From Rheum nobile (taxonomy: Eukaryota; Streptophyta; Magnoliopsida; Caryophyllales; Polygonaceae), in assembly GCA_027886185.1 (NCBI GenBank), contig WOAB01000055.1, forward strand, positions 542,501 through 606,500: DNA of 64,000 nucleotides, written 5' to 3'. Under the pieces are notes generated by a model. That model saw only the letters and a list, made by a program, of their open reading frames with translations. It searched no databases and had not been told where the DNA came from. Position numbers and translations under genes: made by a program. Numbering within the stretch: the first letter of the stretch is position 1; every line of letters starts with the position of its first letter. Below, one piece after another: positions 1 to 9,794 of the stretch.

Positions 1-189
1 TCTTCCTTTGTTTATGGATCTCATTTTATGGCTTGTTAGTTATTATATTATCATTTATGTCTTGTTTGTTATTATTACCATTTCTGGATCATTTTGTTAT
101 TAGCACCATTTCTTTATTTGTTTATGGATCTCATTTTGTGGTCCACTACTTTCATATTATGGCTTGTTCACCTTTTTTTCATCTAAGAA

Positions 190-470
190 TCCTACAAGTG
201 CACACATAAACTTGTGTTGTGCATGACATCATCCAACTTAGTTGTGCACTGCTCCCCCTTTGTTTGTGCACTACCCGATTTAGATGTTATGCAATGCATT
301 ACATTTTACTATAAGTGCATCATACTAGCTTATGTTGTGCACTTTATTCCAGTTTATTTTTGTACACCATGTTATTTATATTTGTTCACATGTGTTGATA
401 TAACTTTTTTTATGGATACTATAAGTTGGTCATCTAAAAGCCAACAAACCTTGTAATGTTATTTTTTTAT
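190..470. repeat. GTGCAC-rich tract 1
   Basis: T-rich, degenerate stretch with repeated GTGCAC or near matches (GTGCATGA, GTGCACTG, GTGCACAC, TTGTACACC) every 20-40 bases. It lies directly upstream of the Myb/SANT-like exon that starts near 505, and the same kind of tract recurs at least ten times in the window. Short open frames across it are Cys/Leu/Phe-rich and look like by-products of the repeat. Confidence 0.7.
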
Positions 471-504
471 TTTATGAGTGTTGAGCATGGCTTTTTCTTC
501 ATTT

Positions 505-1103
505 GCATGATGTAGAAAGTACTTCGACGGATGAGGACATTGTCAATTTCCTTGAAGTACTTGCAGGGTATCGATACGATATTAGGCTATAACGTCATAT
601 ACGCTGGCAAACAATTACATATAGATTTAATTCATATTCTGGAATAAAACTCAACGTGTCGAATGTGAGGTCTACATATAATCTGTTCAAGGAGAATTTC
701 GAGCTTTGGCATCTACTTGCATCTATTGGCAATGATCAGTGTGAGCCCATTGGCAATGTTCGATGTGACCGCATGATCAATGTTTAGTGTGACCCCATTA
801 CTGGGGAAATTATGAAAAGTGATGAATGTTGGCAAGAAAGATTAGAGGTAAGATAATTAAGTCATGGTATTATATGATACATGGGAATTGCAAACCTTCT
901 AATTGTTTGTTTGTCTTTTTATTGTAGATAAGCAAAAAATTTCGGAGGTACCGCATATGACTCCACGAATCAAAGAATTGTCTTTTCAGATTTGGGACTT
1001 ATGCAATGACCCCAACTATATTTTTTATTATAGAATGTCACCTAATGGCTTGTGTTTATTTAACTATTTCCAACTTGGATATGCTTGTATTGTAAGGACA
1101 TAA
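505..1103 (+). pseudogene. Myb/SANT-like domain gene, decayed
   Basis: The frame from about 514 to 849 reads as the trihelix-type Myb/SANT-like domain found in plant Harbinger ORF1 and L10-interacting MYB proteins: the FNSYSGIKLNVSNVRSTY segment, then LFKENFELWHLL, then DPITGEIMKSDECWQERL. It ends at a GTAAG donor near 849. A second exon probably starts after TTGTAG near 928. Two in-frame stops (in the segments RL*RHIRW and INV*CDPITG) break it, so it is not functional as written. Between about 725 and 800 a short ATTGGCAATG...TGTGAC unit is repeated about three times, which has lengthened the domain. The second exon (ISKKFRRYRI) is only weakly similar to the family. No Harbinger transposase is seen next to it. 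Confidence 0.6.
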
Positions 1104-1149
1104 GTTCTTTTCAAGTTTGTCATTTACTTATGTTTTGTAAGACATGAGT

Positions 1150-1500
1150 TCTTCCTAGTCTTGTTGTTCACCAGTACACGCTATGCTTGTGCACCATCCT
1201 TTTTGGTGTTATGTATTGTCCGCTTATTAAATCGTGCACCTAATATCAAGTCATTTTATGTACCACCAGGTAAATGCTTTTTGTGCATCTGCTCAGCTTA
1301 ATCCTTTTCACAAAATCAAGTGCACAATGACGAGATATAGTGGTGAACAAAGCAGTGTATTTTGATATTGCAAACACATTTAAATATAAAACAGTACACA
1401 AATATTTTAGATGGAGTTTAATCTTGTGTCTAGGATCTTGCGAGTGGGATTATAAACTGCTAGTCATGTTCCACAACTTGCATGGTGCACACCTACCGCG
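1150..1500. repeat. GTGCAC-rich tract 2
   Basis: Continues after the Myb-like second exon. It contains CTTGTGCACCATCC, CGTGCACC, GTGCATC, AAGTGCACAATG, GGTGAACAAA, CAGTACAC and GGTGCACACC. Copies on the T-rich strand switch to copies on the A-rich strand near 1310. Confidence 0.65.
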
Positions 1501-1684
1501 CGTACTAACCTAAAAAGCATTTTCATTTCAAATGTTTGTTCATTTTCTCCTACTCTCTCTTCCTCTCTTTTTTCAAAGTCGGTTTGGAGGCGATTTGATG
1601 AACCAACTTCTCTCTTCTCTCTTCCTCTCCAATTCAATCTCTTCCACTCTGCTTTTTCAATCTAAATCATCCATCTACACTCAA

Positions 1685-1731
1685 ATGGCTGAAAATCAAG
1701 GTTGTTCTTCATCTTCTCCAGCTCAAGGTTA
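1685..1731 (+). CDS. possible first exon of an unknown gene
   Basis: An ATG at 1685 after a CT-rich leader (1535-1680) opens a short Ser-rich frame (MAENQGCSSSSPAQ) that runs into AGGTTAAAT, a usable splice donor. FAR1-like and Myb-like genes often start with such Ser-rich exons. The solo LTR begins only about 125 bases downstream, so any following exon has been separated or lost. Weak evidence; it may be chance. Confidence 0.22.
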
Positions 1732-1857
1732 AATTATCATAAACTTAACCATATATATCTATTTTTCTGTGTCGATTTTGTTTCCTATAATGTTTTCCAA
1801 GGAGTGTGTTTCAGTTGTATTCGGTCGCTATTTTGTGCTTTCAGTTAGGATCGTGAT

Positions 1858-2964
1858 TGTTAGATTAATAATCAGGGAACTCATAATACAGTTTACAGTT
1901 CCATTCGCAGCGGAAATAAACAATCAAATAAATGAACAAGTTCCTTATAGTGGAAACCTTCGATTGCCAACTAGCAATCTAGGATAAAAACCACTACCTT
2001 TCTTCCGAAAGGATTTCAATGTCTACTTCTTGATTTCTTATCACTTCGGTTACAGCTTATCCTAGGAACAAACACACAGTTTCTTTGTCTTACACACAGT
2101 TAGACAATCCTAGATAACTTAAGAGAAAGTATAATCAATCCAAGAAACAGTCCTAAGCACTAAGGAACTAACTCACTTACAGTCACAGGAACTAGCACAC
2201 AGCTTTTTGATTCCTTGACTGATTCCTCTTGATCTTGTTCTGATTTGATGATCTTGTTGAGAACCTCACACTATGATATTTGCTATGGAGTGTGATTCTA
2301 GTAGTTGTGCTTAAAGATAACAGCAGAGCTTATCTTTCTTATATAGTGGATTCTCGAGGTTGGATCTTCTCTTGGTTCCCACAGATCAAGCTTGCCCTAG
2401 GATGTGTGGTAATCCTTGATTCACGCTGTCTTTGACATGTACCAACAACCTAGGTAGCTCAGAATCCACTTTGGTTGGTCAACTGCTTCAGCCAAGTCTG
2501 CCAAGTCGTTGTCCAACTCCTTCCATCCGAGGTTCAACAATCTGGACACTTTGGAACTGTCCTCTGGATGGTGACAGCTTTATGACAGGTCGCTTTCAAC
2601 AACCTTTGTCCGAGGTTTGGCATTCTAGGCATCTTGGAGTTTTGCTCTGGATGGTGGCAGACTTTTGGAAGCTTCGCTCAAGTCGCTTTCACCATCTTTT
2701 GTCCAAGGTTTGGTGTTCCCAGATTTCTTGGGAAAATCAACATCACGTGTTGGATTTCTGGGCACACCTGGGTTCCTTTGGCTTGCTTGTTTGGTTTCTT
2801 TATCTTGTTTGGCTTCCATGGTTCCAACAACTGTCATGTGGTTCCTCTAAACACATCTTTGAGATAAAACATTAGTATCAAAATATTTGTCATCGTCAAA
2901 AGTAGAGAAACTGAGGAAAGGAACTCTCAGGGGAACCGAAGTTCCAGAGTTTTGTTTCCTAACA
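1858..2964 (-). mobile_element. solo LTR, Copia-like, no matching target duplication
   Basis: A 1107-bp block begins TGTTAG and ends CTAACA, the inverted TG...CA ends of an LTR. On the minus strand it starts TGTTAGGAAACAAAACTC, has a TATA-like CTATATAAGAAAG near 2330-2345, and ends with a TTTCCGCTGCGAATGG segment of the kind common at the 3' ends of plant Copia LTRs. No internal domain flanks it. The 5-bp flanks differ (GTGAT on the left, CTCCC on the right), so it did not arise by simple intra-element recombination, or one flank was replaced. It cuts the third exon of the DUF1985 gene on its right. Frames inside it (2432-2875) are not genes. Confidence 0.75.
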
Positions 2965-5165
2965 CTCCCTCATGCTCTTCTGGTGTTGTGTAATGTTGGG
3001 TTCATCATCACTTTTAACCTCCCTAGACTCTGGCTCATGGTGTTCTCTAATGTCTTGATCACTTTCATCACTGGATGAAGAGGCCACTGTTCTAGGAGAT
3101 TTGCCTCTTATGAACTTCTTTAACTCAAGGACTTCCTTCCGTAACAGATCATGCTTTTCATTCAGAGTATGCATCGTTTCAAGCAATTCATTCAAACAAC
3201 ACATCAATTTCCTTTGGTCCAAACCCTCAATGTTTCCAGCTTGCCCTCCCTTACCAACTCCCTTGTCCTTTTTACCAACCCTTTTTCTTTTTGGTTTCAG
3301 CTGCTTAACAATATGATCCAAGGATTTGTGTCCTTCCTCCTTCGGGAAGTAACAGCTTTCTCCCAAGTCCTCTCTGTCCTCCTCAACAAGGATCTGTTTA
3401 GCAGCGAAAGTCCCCTCTAGGGCATCAGAAATCGAATCCAAGCTTGGCCTACTTGTTTTAAGCCACCACACACCTCGGGGCTGCACAACTTTATTCAGCT
3501 TTTGGGCAAACGTTCTGCCAATATGGGGCACTGCCTAATACAACCATATCTGAAACAAACAGAATTGGAATTAAACCACAATTATGACCAGAGACATTAA
3601 CCTTTCTCAGTTTTACATATTCAACTACTAACACATTACCTGAAACACCATCGGAAAACCCCTTATGGTGTATCCTGCTCTAGCATTGTCTGAATGTGCA
3701 AGTGCAAGCTTAACTGACTCCATTCTTGTGTCCAAAGCAGAAGCCAGACTTTGATGGAGGTCAATATATGCACTCCTACCCCATGAGAAATTATTGAAAC
3801 GATCCAAGTCTTGGGTCAATTTCACATGTAGGGGTCTGACCCTCCTCTTCTTATCACCCCCCAGTACAACACCCTCAAGAATTAACAACAACGCCATCTT
3901 CAGATTGAATATATTTTCCTCCCGATACAATAAGAACTTGGTTAAAAGGTTAGCAATGGTAATACTCCTCACACCAAACAAATCAAAGACTGCCTTCTTA
4001 TCCTCCACAGTGTCCTCCTCATCGGGCATCCCATAATTCAGTCCTGTTATTAGCCTAAACTCCTCTATTGAAAACCTACATGGTTGTCCACCAAGATCAT
4101 ACCATGTCTCAAACTGCTTTTTTGTGTACAGTTGCCTAAACAACACATGGTGAATCAGCTGTGCAGACAGTTTCAAGTTTTTCATAATTTTTATAATTGG
4201 GCCAAAGGGGCCCTGCAGAACTGTATGCCAGTCTGTTCGAGTTAGGGTGTTCTCGATACAATTCAGATACTGAATCCTTGAGTTCTGATTTATCCGACCA
4301 TAAAACAACTCCTCAGAATGTCACTTGTACATTATCTGTAAAGAATGACATTCACAAATACATGACATGTAAGAATGACTTTCATATTCACATAAAAGAA
4401 AGAAAGACACCATCTTACTTTGTCAGGTAAAGATATATGTTTTTCAGGATAAAAAATATTTTGTGAGACTACATTTTGGTTTGTCAGGCCAAATGGAGGT
4501 TGTTCAGGACAAGTCTTTACCCTAGACTATAACTTATAATTTTGTATCAACATGAATCAGGCTACTATGACATTCTAACCACACAACAAATACATGACAT
4601 TCATATTCACATAAACCCGAAAACTTACTTTGTCAGGTACGATAATTCATTTTGTCAGAATACATTTTGGTTTGTCACGCCATATGGATGTTAAGAGTTT
4701 AGGCTACTATGACGTTTCCAGACCTCTCCATGCTCTGTTTTTTACAGAGTAAATCATGCTCTGTTTTTTACATAATTTTAGCATGAAGTTTATCCAGACC
4801 CTAAACCTAGCATGCATCACAAATTTCAGACAAAATATTGCTTTTTTCAGGTAAGTCAAGAGTTAGAGAAGACAACTAACCCCGTCAACCGACTTCGATG
4901 GCTCCTTCCTCGACCTCTTGGCTTTTGGTTCTTCAGCCTCCGAGATTCTTGGTTTCCCCTTCTGCACCGAAACGACTGGACTCGGTGATTCTTCTTCCTC
5001 CGACGAGTTGTAGGCTCTCTTCATTCGGCCACTCCCCACAGTAGCCGCCTTCGCATTCGCCGGATGTTCTTCGCTTTCCTCAACCCTCTTTCTCCTCGAA
5101 AGTGTAGAAGCCTTCGCCTTCTCAACTCTGGCTTTCGCAGACTGCAAACCTCTTGTCTTCACCAT
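2965..5165 (-). pseudogene. DUF1985-domain gene, truncated by LTR
   Basis: Three exons on the minus strand. Exon 1 (5165-4881) is a Lys/Arg-rich, Ser/Glu-rich start with nuclear-localisation-like clusters, ending at a GTTAG donor. Exon 2 (4311-3640, phase 0 at both ends) carries the DUF1985 core, recognisable from FSIEEFRLITGLNYGMP, LLILEGVVLGGDKKRRVRP and the terminal YTIRGFPMVFQ. Exon 3 (3549-2965) continues with AVPHIGRTFAQKL, then Lys-rich, coiled-coil-like and acidic segments. DUF1985 proteins are usually fused or linked to Ulp1 (C48) protease domains in plant transposon-associated genes. Two defects are visible: a TAG at 3535-3537 where the family normally has a coding residue before AVP, and loss of everything after the LTR junction at 2964/2965. 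The Ulp1 half is absent here; a separate Ulp1 gene lies on the opposite strand to the right. Confidence 0.8.
4330..4880. repeat. intron of DUF1985 gene with internal duplication
   Basis: The first intron contains a direct duplication of about 200 bases. CATGACATTCATATTCAC, then ACTTTGTCAGGTA, then ACATTTTGGTTTGTCA occur in the same order near 4375-4490 and again near 4590-4680. Unlike introns of the Ulp1 and FAR1 genes nearby, it has no GTGCAC repeats. Confidence 0.5.
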
Positions 5166-5640
5166 TCTCGATCTGGGGATTTAGTAAGGGCGTTCAGAAA
5201 TGGCTTCACAAAGGGCTTCAGAAAGGGTTTCACAAGGGGCTTCGCCTTCTCGACTTTGGGGATTTAGGATTTGGTTTCACGAATACTTGATTCGGGAATG
5301 AAAGGAAAAAGCGAGATTAATTAGGTTCTTGAGAGCCGAAAAGATTTTGGGGATGAAACGGATGTAAATGATGAACTGCTACCGGTTGAACAGGTACTTG
5401 ATTACGCGACTGATACAACAGTTTAAAATTAACTGTTTCTTTAAACCTTTCCAAAACACTTTTATGTTTTTTGAAAAAAAAAAAATCATAATTCATTTTA
5501 TTTTTTTAGTTTTGAAAAATTTTGCAGCTTTTTGATACTTTTACAATACTTTTTAAAACCTGATATTTTTGCAAAGAGTTATGCAAAAGTTGGTATTTCT
5601 TACAATTCCGCCAAAACTAAAACTAGAATGATAAAGAAAA
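5165..5640. other. upstream region of DUF1985 gene, no gene seen
   Basis: Upstream of the DUF1985 ATG there is a short GGCTTC-rich direct repeat (5205-5245) and then AT-rich sequence with A/T runs. I see no TATA box that I would defend and no coding frame. Confidence 0.4.
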
Positions 5641-6032
5641 ATGTCAAACTAAAACTATTATATTCAAACCAAAACCGCCGTAACCATTCTCTGCCTCCTA
5701 ATTAATTAAGCAAGAAAAATCTATGCCCCCAAAAGTGGAAGCTGCTGCTATCCAAAGAAATCTCCAACCGAGTGGGCCGCCGTAAAGTGTAGATCAAAGG
5801 GGCCGCTCCTTCAGCCCACAAGAAATAATAATCTAAAGTCGAAAATCAATTTATATCATTCTGGAAAAGCCTCTTTAAAATCATTATAAAATACCTGAAA
5901 TAATAAAAATATGAGTGTAGACTCCGAATATAAAATAATACAAAATTAATTATAAAAATATAAATATGTCTGAAAATGACATAATTTAAGATACAACTAG
6001 ACTCCTAAAATATTATAAATTAGGTGTTATCA
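5640..6032 (-). mobile_element. LTR fragment related to the 24395-26110 LTR
   Basis: The right part (5880-6032) matches, with small changes, the start of the solo LTR at 26110: GTAGACTCCGAATA, AATAATACAAAATTAATTA, AGACTCCTAAAATAT and a terminal TTATCA. On the minus strand it therefore begins TGATAACACC. The left border is not visible and no target duplication was found, so it is a truncated copy. Confidence 0.6.
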
Positions 6033-6130
6033 ACAAGGGGTAGAATCGCACGCTTTCGCACTTATTGAAGCCCCTCTTTCAGATGAATAATCTTTAGAAC
6101 AACGTGAGGATGCCCTCATAGGTGATATTT
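6033..6130 (+). pseudogene. possible exon remnant
   Basis: Immediately right of the LTR fragment one frame reads VESHAFALIEAPLSDE, a stop, then SLEQREDALIGDI. It looks protein-like and lies in the right direction to be an upstream exon of the Ulp1-like gene, but I cannot assign it to a family. Confidence 0.3.
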
Positions 6131-6144
6131 TTTTTTTTTTTGAA

Positions 6145-6430
6145 TCTGTGTGTACTACGTTATTACTATTTGTGCACTATTATCCTTATCATTGTGCACC
6201 AACTTCAGCATGTATTGTGCACTACAATATGAAAACTATGTGCACTTGTTTATTTGTATTATAGGTTGTGCACCTCTATATCATATGTTTTGTGCACCAT
6301 CCTATCTCTTTCTTGTGCACATCACTATTTTAAAAATAGTGCACCGATTTCACTCACTATTATGTTAATCACCTTTTTATAAGTTGTGCAACACACTATT
6401 CTACAATTTGCACCAATATTCTCAACTTAG
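6145..6430. repeat. GTGCAC-rich tract 3
   Basis: TTTGTGCACTATT, ATTGTGCACCAAC, ATTGTGCACTAC, ATGTGCACTTG, GTTGTGCACCTC, TTTGTGCACCATC and CTTGTGCACATC occur within about 170 bases on a T-rich strand. The tract ends before the acceptor of the exon at 6514. Confidence 0.75.
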
Positions 6431-6513
6431 GTTGAAAGCTTCAACTATACATTTTAGCATAGCAAAGTTTTGATTATTAGTGATTGTATATTTATGCTAT
6501 GGATTTTTTTCAG

Positions 6514-6836
6514 AGCAACGATCGCAGCAGGGTGACAACTCAAGATGTGCAGTTGCTATCACTTCCCCCGTTGACCGGAAGGGGGACTCAAAAGGTAATT
6601 TATATCCCCTTTAAATCTAGAAAATTGTTCTTCGTAGTTTCTTATAATCTTTTTGTGGATTTAGTGATCACTCGTTTTTTCATTTTTTGTTATTGTAGGT
6701 AAGTGTAAAGTGACATTCACTTTAGCCCCTCCATCAAAGACAAGGAGGGTTTCTCCTTCAATATCCTCTGGAGATGTTGTACTCCTTCCTATTGAAAACA
6801 AGGCCCTTAATCAAAGGCTCAAGGCAAGGGGCTCCC
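6514..6836 (+). pseudogene. Ulp1-like gene, N-terminal exons
   Basis: The exon at 6514-6594 follows TTTTTTTCAG and ends AAAAG|GTAATT. It encodes SNDRSRVTTQDVQLLSLPP and the segment LTGRGTQK. The next exon starts at about 6704 in the same phase, encodes KVTFTLAPPSKTRRVSPS and continues to QRLKARG at 6836. There it stops in mid-codon at the CTCCC target duplication of the solo LTR. The frame resumes without shift at 18048 with LSLLVDTIPKF, which shows that both sides were one exon. Confidence 0.7.
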
Positions 6837-7476
6837 TGTAATAACCCTCATTTTACTTTAAGAGTATTAATGTAATTTCTATTTTGATGATAATAATAAA
6901 GTTTATGGTATTTATTTTATTTCTTTTAAAGAAAAGAATAATTTAAATCAACTTTATCTTAAGTAAAAAATTATGCCTTGAATAATTTTTGTACAAGTTA
7001 TCAAAATAATTACATTGAAGTGGTATGATAAGTAGTAAATAAGTAAAAGTGATTTTTGTAATTAAAATAGGGCATTTTGGTACACTTTTAAAAGTTTAGG
7101 CCAAAATTGTAATTTATATTAAAGAGAGGACCACGCGTGCAAATAAGCTGAAAGTCGAATTAGTTCAACTGATTTCAGCAGGCCGCAATTCTCTGCTTTG
7201 GGAAGTTAGGGTTCCAAATTTCAAATGCGTAATTCGAACTCGTTTTTGAACGGAATTGAAATCCGTAAAGTCCGGGCGAGAGATAAGATCAATATCTAGT
7301 AAATCCCTAAGTTACTAGGCCCAATTGGACGCAAATTGGTCCAGATTCATTGGAATTTTGAAAATCAGTAATCTGGCGGTGGATAACGATTTCGGTCGTT
7401 CCGATGGGATTTGATCATATCCGATCATTTCGGGCTGCTAACTGATTCAATAACCTAATGAAGCTCCACCCTCTCC

Positions 7477-7484
7477 TATAAATA
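7477..7484 (+). promoter_or_regulatory. TATA box of the LTR promoter
   Basis: CCTATAAATAGG in a C-rich setting, followed by a GC-richer stretch (7500-7740) rich in CCGAGTC-type motifs, as expected for the R region of an LTR. It fits plus-strand transcription of the parent element. Confidence 0.5.
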
Positions 7485-8025
7485 GGACTCGAACCGAGTC
7501 GGAATTGGTATGCAAAACCAATCGAAACCTCTCAAATCGCCTCTGTTTTCCGCCTCTGTTCGGGGACGATTTCCGACTCTGGTAGCCTTACTCCGCCGCC
7601 TTAGATCATCCTCGGTGATAGCCTACTTCATCACGAGTCCTTAGCCGCCGACCCTGCTCAATTCCGAGTCCAAACGAGCCCGAACGAGTCTCCGCATTAC
7701 TCGACTTCGAAGTCTCTGTTTTGGGTGGTACTGCTGCTGTTCGTGGTCTCAGTCTGAGTTAAATTAAGCCACAACTTGATCAGGTAATCAATCCTATGGG
7801 TTAGTTGTCATATATACTGATAGATCGTATATATATATATAGATATACTAACAGAGAGTTGTGATTGCTTCGCCATAGGAACATCATCCGATCGAAACCG
7901 CACGAGCCCTCCGAACTCAAGGCTGAACCTCCTCTGTTTTGGTGGTGGTGTTCGCTGAGTAAGTCTTTGAAATCAGTTCAGCAATTTGAAATCTAGACAA
8001 ATTGAATTGGACAGTATATAAATAA

Positions 8026-9471
8026 GGAAAAGTGTCATGTGCGAAAGGCTCTTAAAATACAAAATACGAAATCTTTTTAGCCGTTCGATTTGCTTCAGTT
8101 TTTCGCATTGTTACACGTGCTTTCTAATTTTTTTCGCTCCCGCCTTTTTTTTTCTCCAGCTTTTCTAATTCTTTTTTTTTTTGTTTGATGAATTTCACAC
8201 ACTGCTTGCACTTTCTCGTTTATTTTCTTGCACTTTATTTTTTGTTCGCTTGCACTTAATATTTATTTGCTTGCACTTTATGTTTTTTTGCTTGCACTTA
8301 TTCTTATATGCTTGCACTTTATGTTTTCCTGCTTGCACTTTTGTTTATCTGGTTGCACATTGTGTATATTCGCATGCACATTTTGTTTGCTTGCATTTTA
8401 TTCTTATATGCTTGCCAACAATATTTTTCTTCTTGCACATTGTGTATATTCGAATGCATTTTATGTTAATTTGATTGCACTTTATGTTTATTTGCTTGCA
8501 CATTATGATAGGTTCAAGGAATTAAACAACATAAAGTGTAAGCCAATAGGAAGAAAGTGCATGAAAATACAGAGTAAAGTGCAAAGCAAGTGAATATAAA
8601 GTGCAAGCAAATATGAGCTTAAAAAATATTTAAAATGCAAGCAAGCGAATAGAAAGTGTATCAGAATAATGAATAAGTGCAAGCGAATAGAACGAAAGTG
8701 CAAGCTCTTAAACAGAAGTGCAAGTGGTTAAAGAAGAAGTGCAAATGAATAAAAAAAGTGCAAGAGAATAAACAATAGAAAAGTGCAAGCCAATAGGTAG
8801 AAAGTGCATGGAAATACAGAGTAAAGTGCAAGCAAATGAACAGAAAGTGCAAGCAAATATGAGATTAAAAAATATTTAAAATGCAAGCAAGCGAACAGAA
8901 AGTGCATCAGAATAAGGAATAAGTGCAAGCGAATAGAATGAAAGTGCAAGTTGTTAAAGAGAAAGTGCAAATGAATTAAAAAAAAGTACAAATGATTAAA
9001 CAACAGAAAAGTGCAAGCCAATAGGAAGAAAGTGCATGGAAATACAGAGTAAAGTGCAAGCAAGTGAACAGAAAATGCAAGTACATATGAGATTAAAAAA
9101 TATTTAAAGTGCAAGTACATATGAGATTAAAAAATATTTAAAATGCAAGCAAATAAACAAAAGTGCAAGCAGAAACATAAAGTGCAAGCATATAAGAATA
9201 AGTGCAAGTAAAAAAATATAAAGTACAAGCAAATAAACACTAAGTGCAAGCGAATAAAAATAAAGTGCAAGAAAATAAACGAGGAAGTGCAAGCATATAA
9301 ACATAAGGTGCATTTGAAGGCAAGCGAATAACACAATGAGTGAATAAAGCGCGTGTGAATAAATAAAAGTTTTTTTTTCTATTTTCGCTTGCCGTGGATC
9401 TCGCCACCGTGGACGGCTAATATTCTTTCGTATTTTGTATTATAAGCGGCTTTCGCACCCGAACCGCGTCC
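8026..9471. mobile_element. foldback MULE-type element, TSD TATAAATAA
   Basis: A 1446-bp element flanked by an exact 9-bp repeat TATAAATAA (8017-8025 and 9472-9480). Both ends start GGA when read inward and share an inverted segment, GTGCGAAAGGC then AATACAAAATACGAAA, with TAGCCGT further in. The left interior (8180-8510) is an array of CTTGCAC units, and the right interior (8525-9340) is an array of the complement GTGCAAG, so the whole element could fold on itself. The right arm shows larger direct repeats: GTGCATGGAAATACAGAG-type blocks start at 8557, 8804 and 9032. The Cys/Leu/His-rich frames over the arrays are artefacts. It has no transposase; 9-bp duplications point to MULE-type transposition. 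Confidence 0.82.
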
Positions 9472-9528
9472 TATAAATAAGGCTGATACTATATGCGCTA
9501 TACTTTTTTGCTTTGCGCGCTACAATCT

Positions 9529-9732
9529 GTACGCCCTATGAGGGCGTACGTCCTGGAATGGCGTACAGCTTATTTTATTATATTTTTGTTGGTGTTTTGA
9601 ATTTTAATGAATTGTTGTATTATTTTCATGTACGTTGTATTCTAGCGTACGCTAAGATACAGCGTACAGGAAAATAGCCGTTAGAATTTGGCATGTACGC
9701 CATGGTACGGCGTACGCCCTCTGGAGGCGTAC
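9529..9732. promoter_or_regulatory. left subterminal GTAC array, 17-bp phased
   Basis: Three blocks each hold three GTAC cores exactly 17 bases apart: 9529/9546/9563, 9630/9647/9664 and 9695/9712/9729. Each interval has the form GTACGYC-N7-GGC, so neighbouring cores are inverted half-sites. The same design occurs at the other end of the element. Likely binding sites for a transposase or a host factor; function not shown. Confidence 0.75.
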
Positions 9733-9769
9733 AGAACTACCCGTTATTCCAACGGTCATATTTGTGCCT

Positions 9770-9777
9770 ATAAAATA
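9770..9777 (+). promoter_or_regulatory. TATA box of the MULE transposase-like gene
   Basis: CCTATAAAATAGC lies about 25 bases before the ATG at 9795, so the transcript would have a very short leader. It sits just inside the left subterminal motif array. Confidence 0.45.
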
Positions 9778-9794
9778 GCTTTTGAAGTTGACAA

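Noticed and set aside
2432..2875. ORF of 147 codons (Trp/Phe-rich)
   Set aside because: Lies wholly in the Copia-like solo LTR and has shadow frames on both strands; no domain.
8181..9336. Cys/Leu/His-rich ORFs on both strands
   Set aside because: Translated CTTGCAC/GTGCAAG arrays of the foldback element; equally open in several frames.
8181..9340. CRISPR-like array
   Set aside because: Repeats are short, degenerate, change orientation midway and have no constant spacers; plant nuclear DNA.
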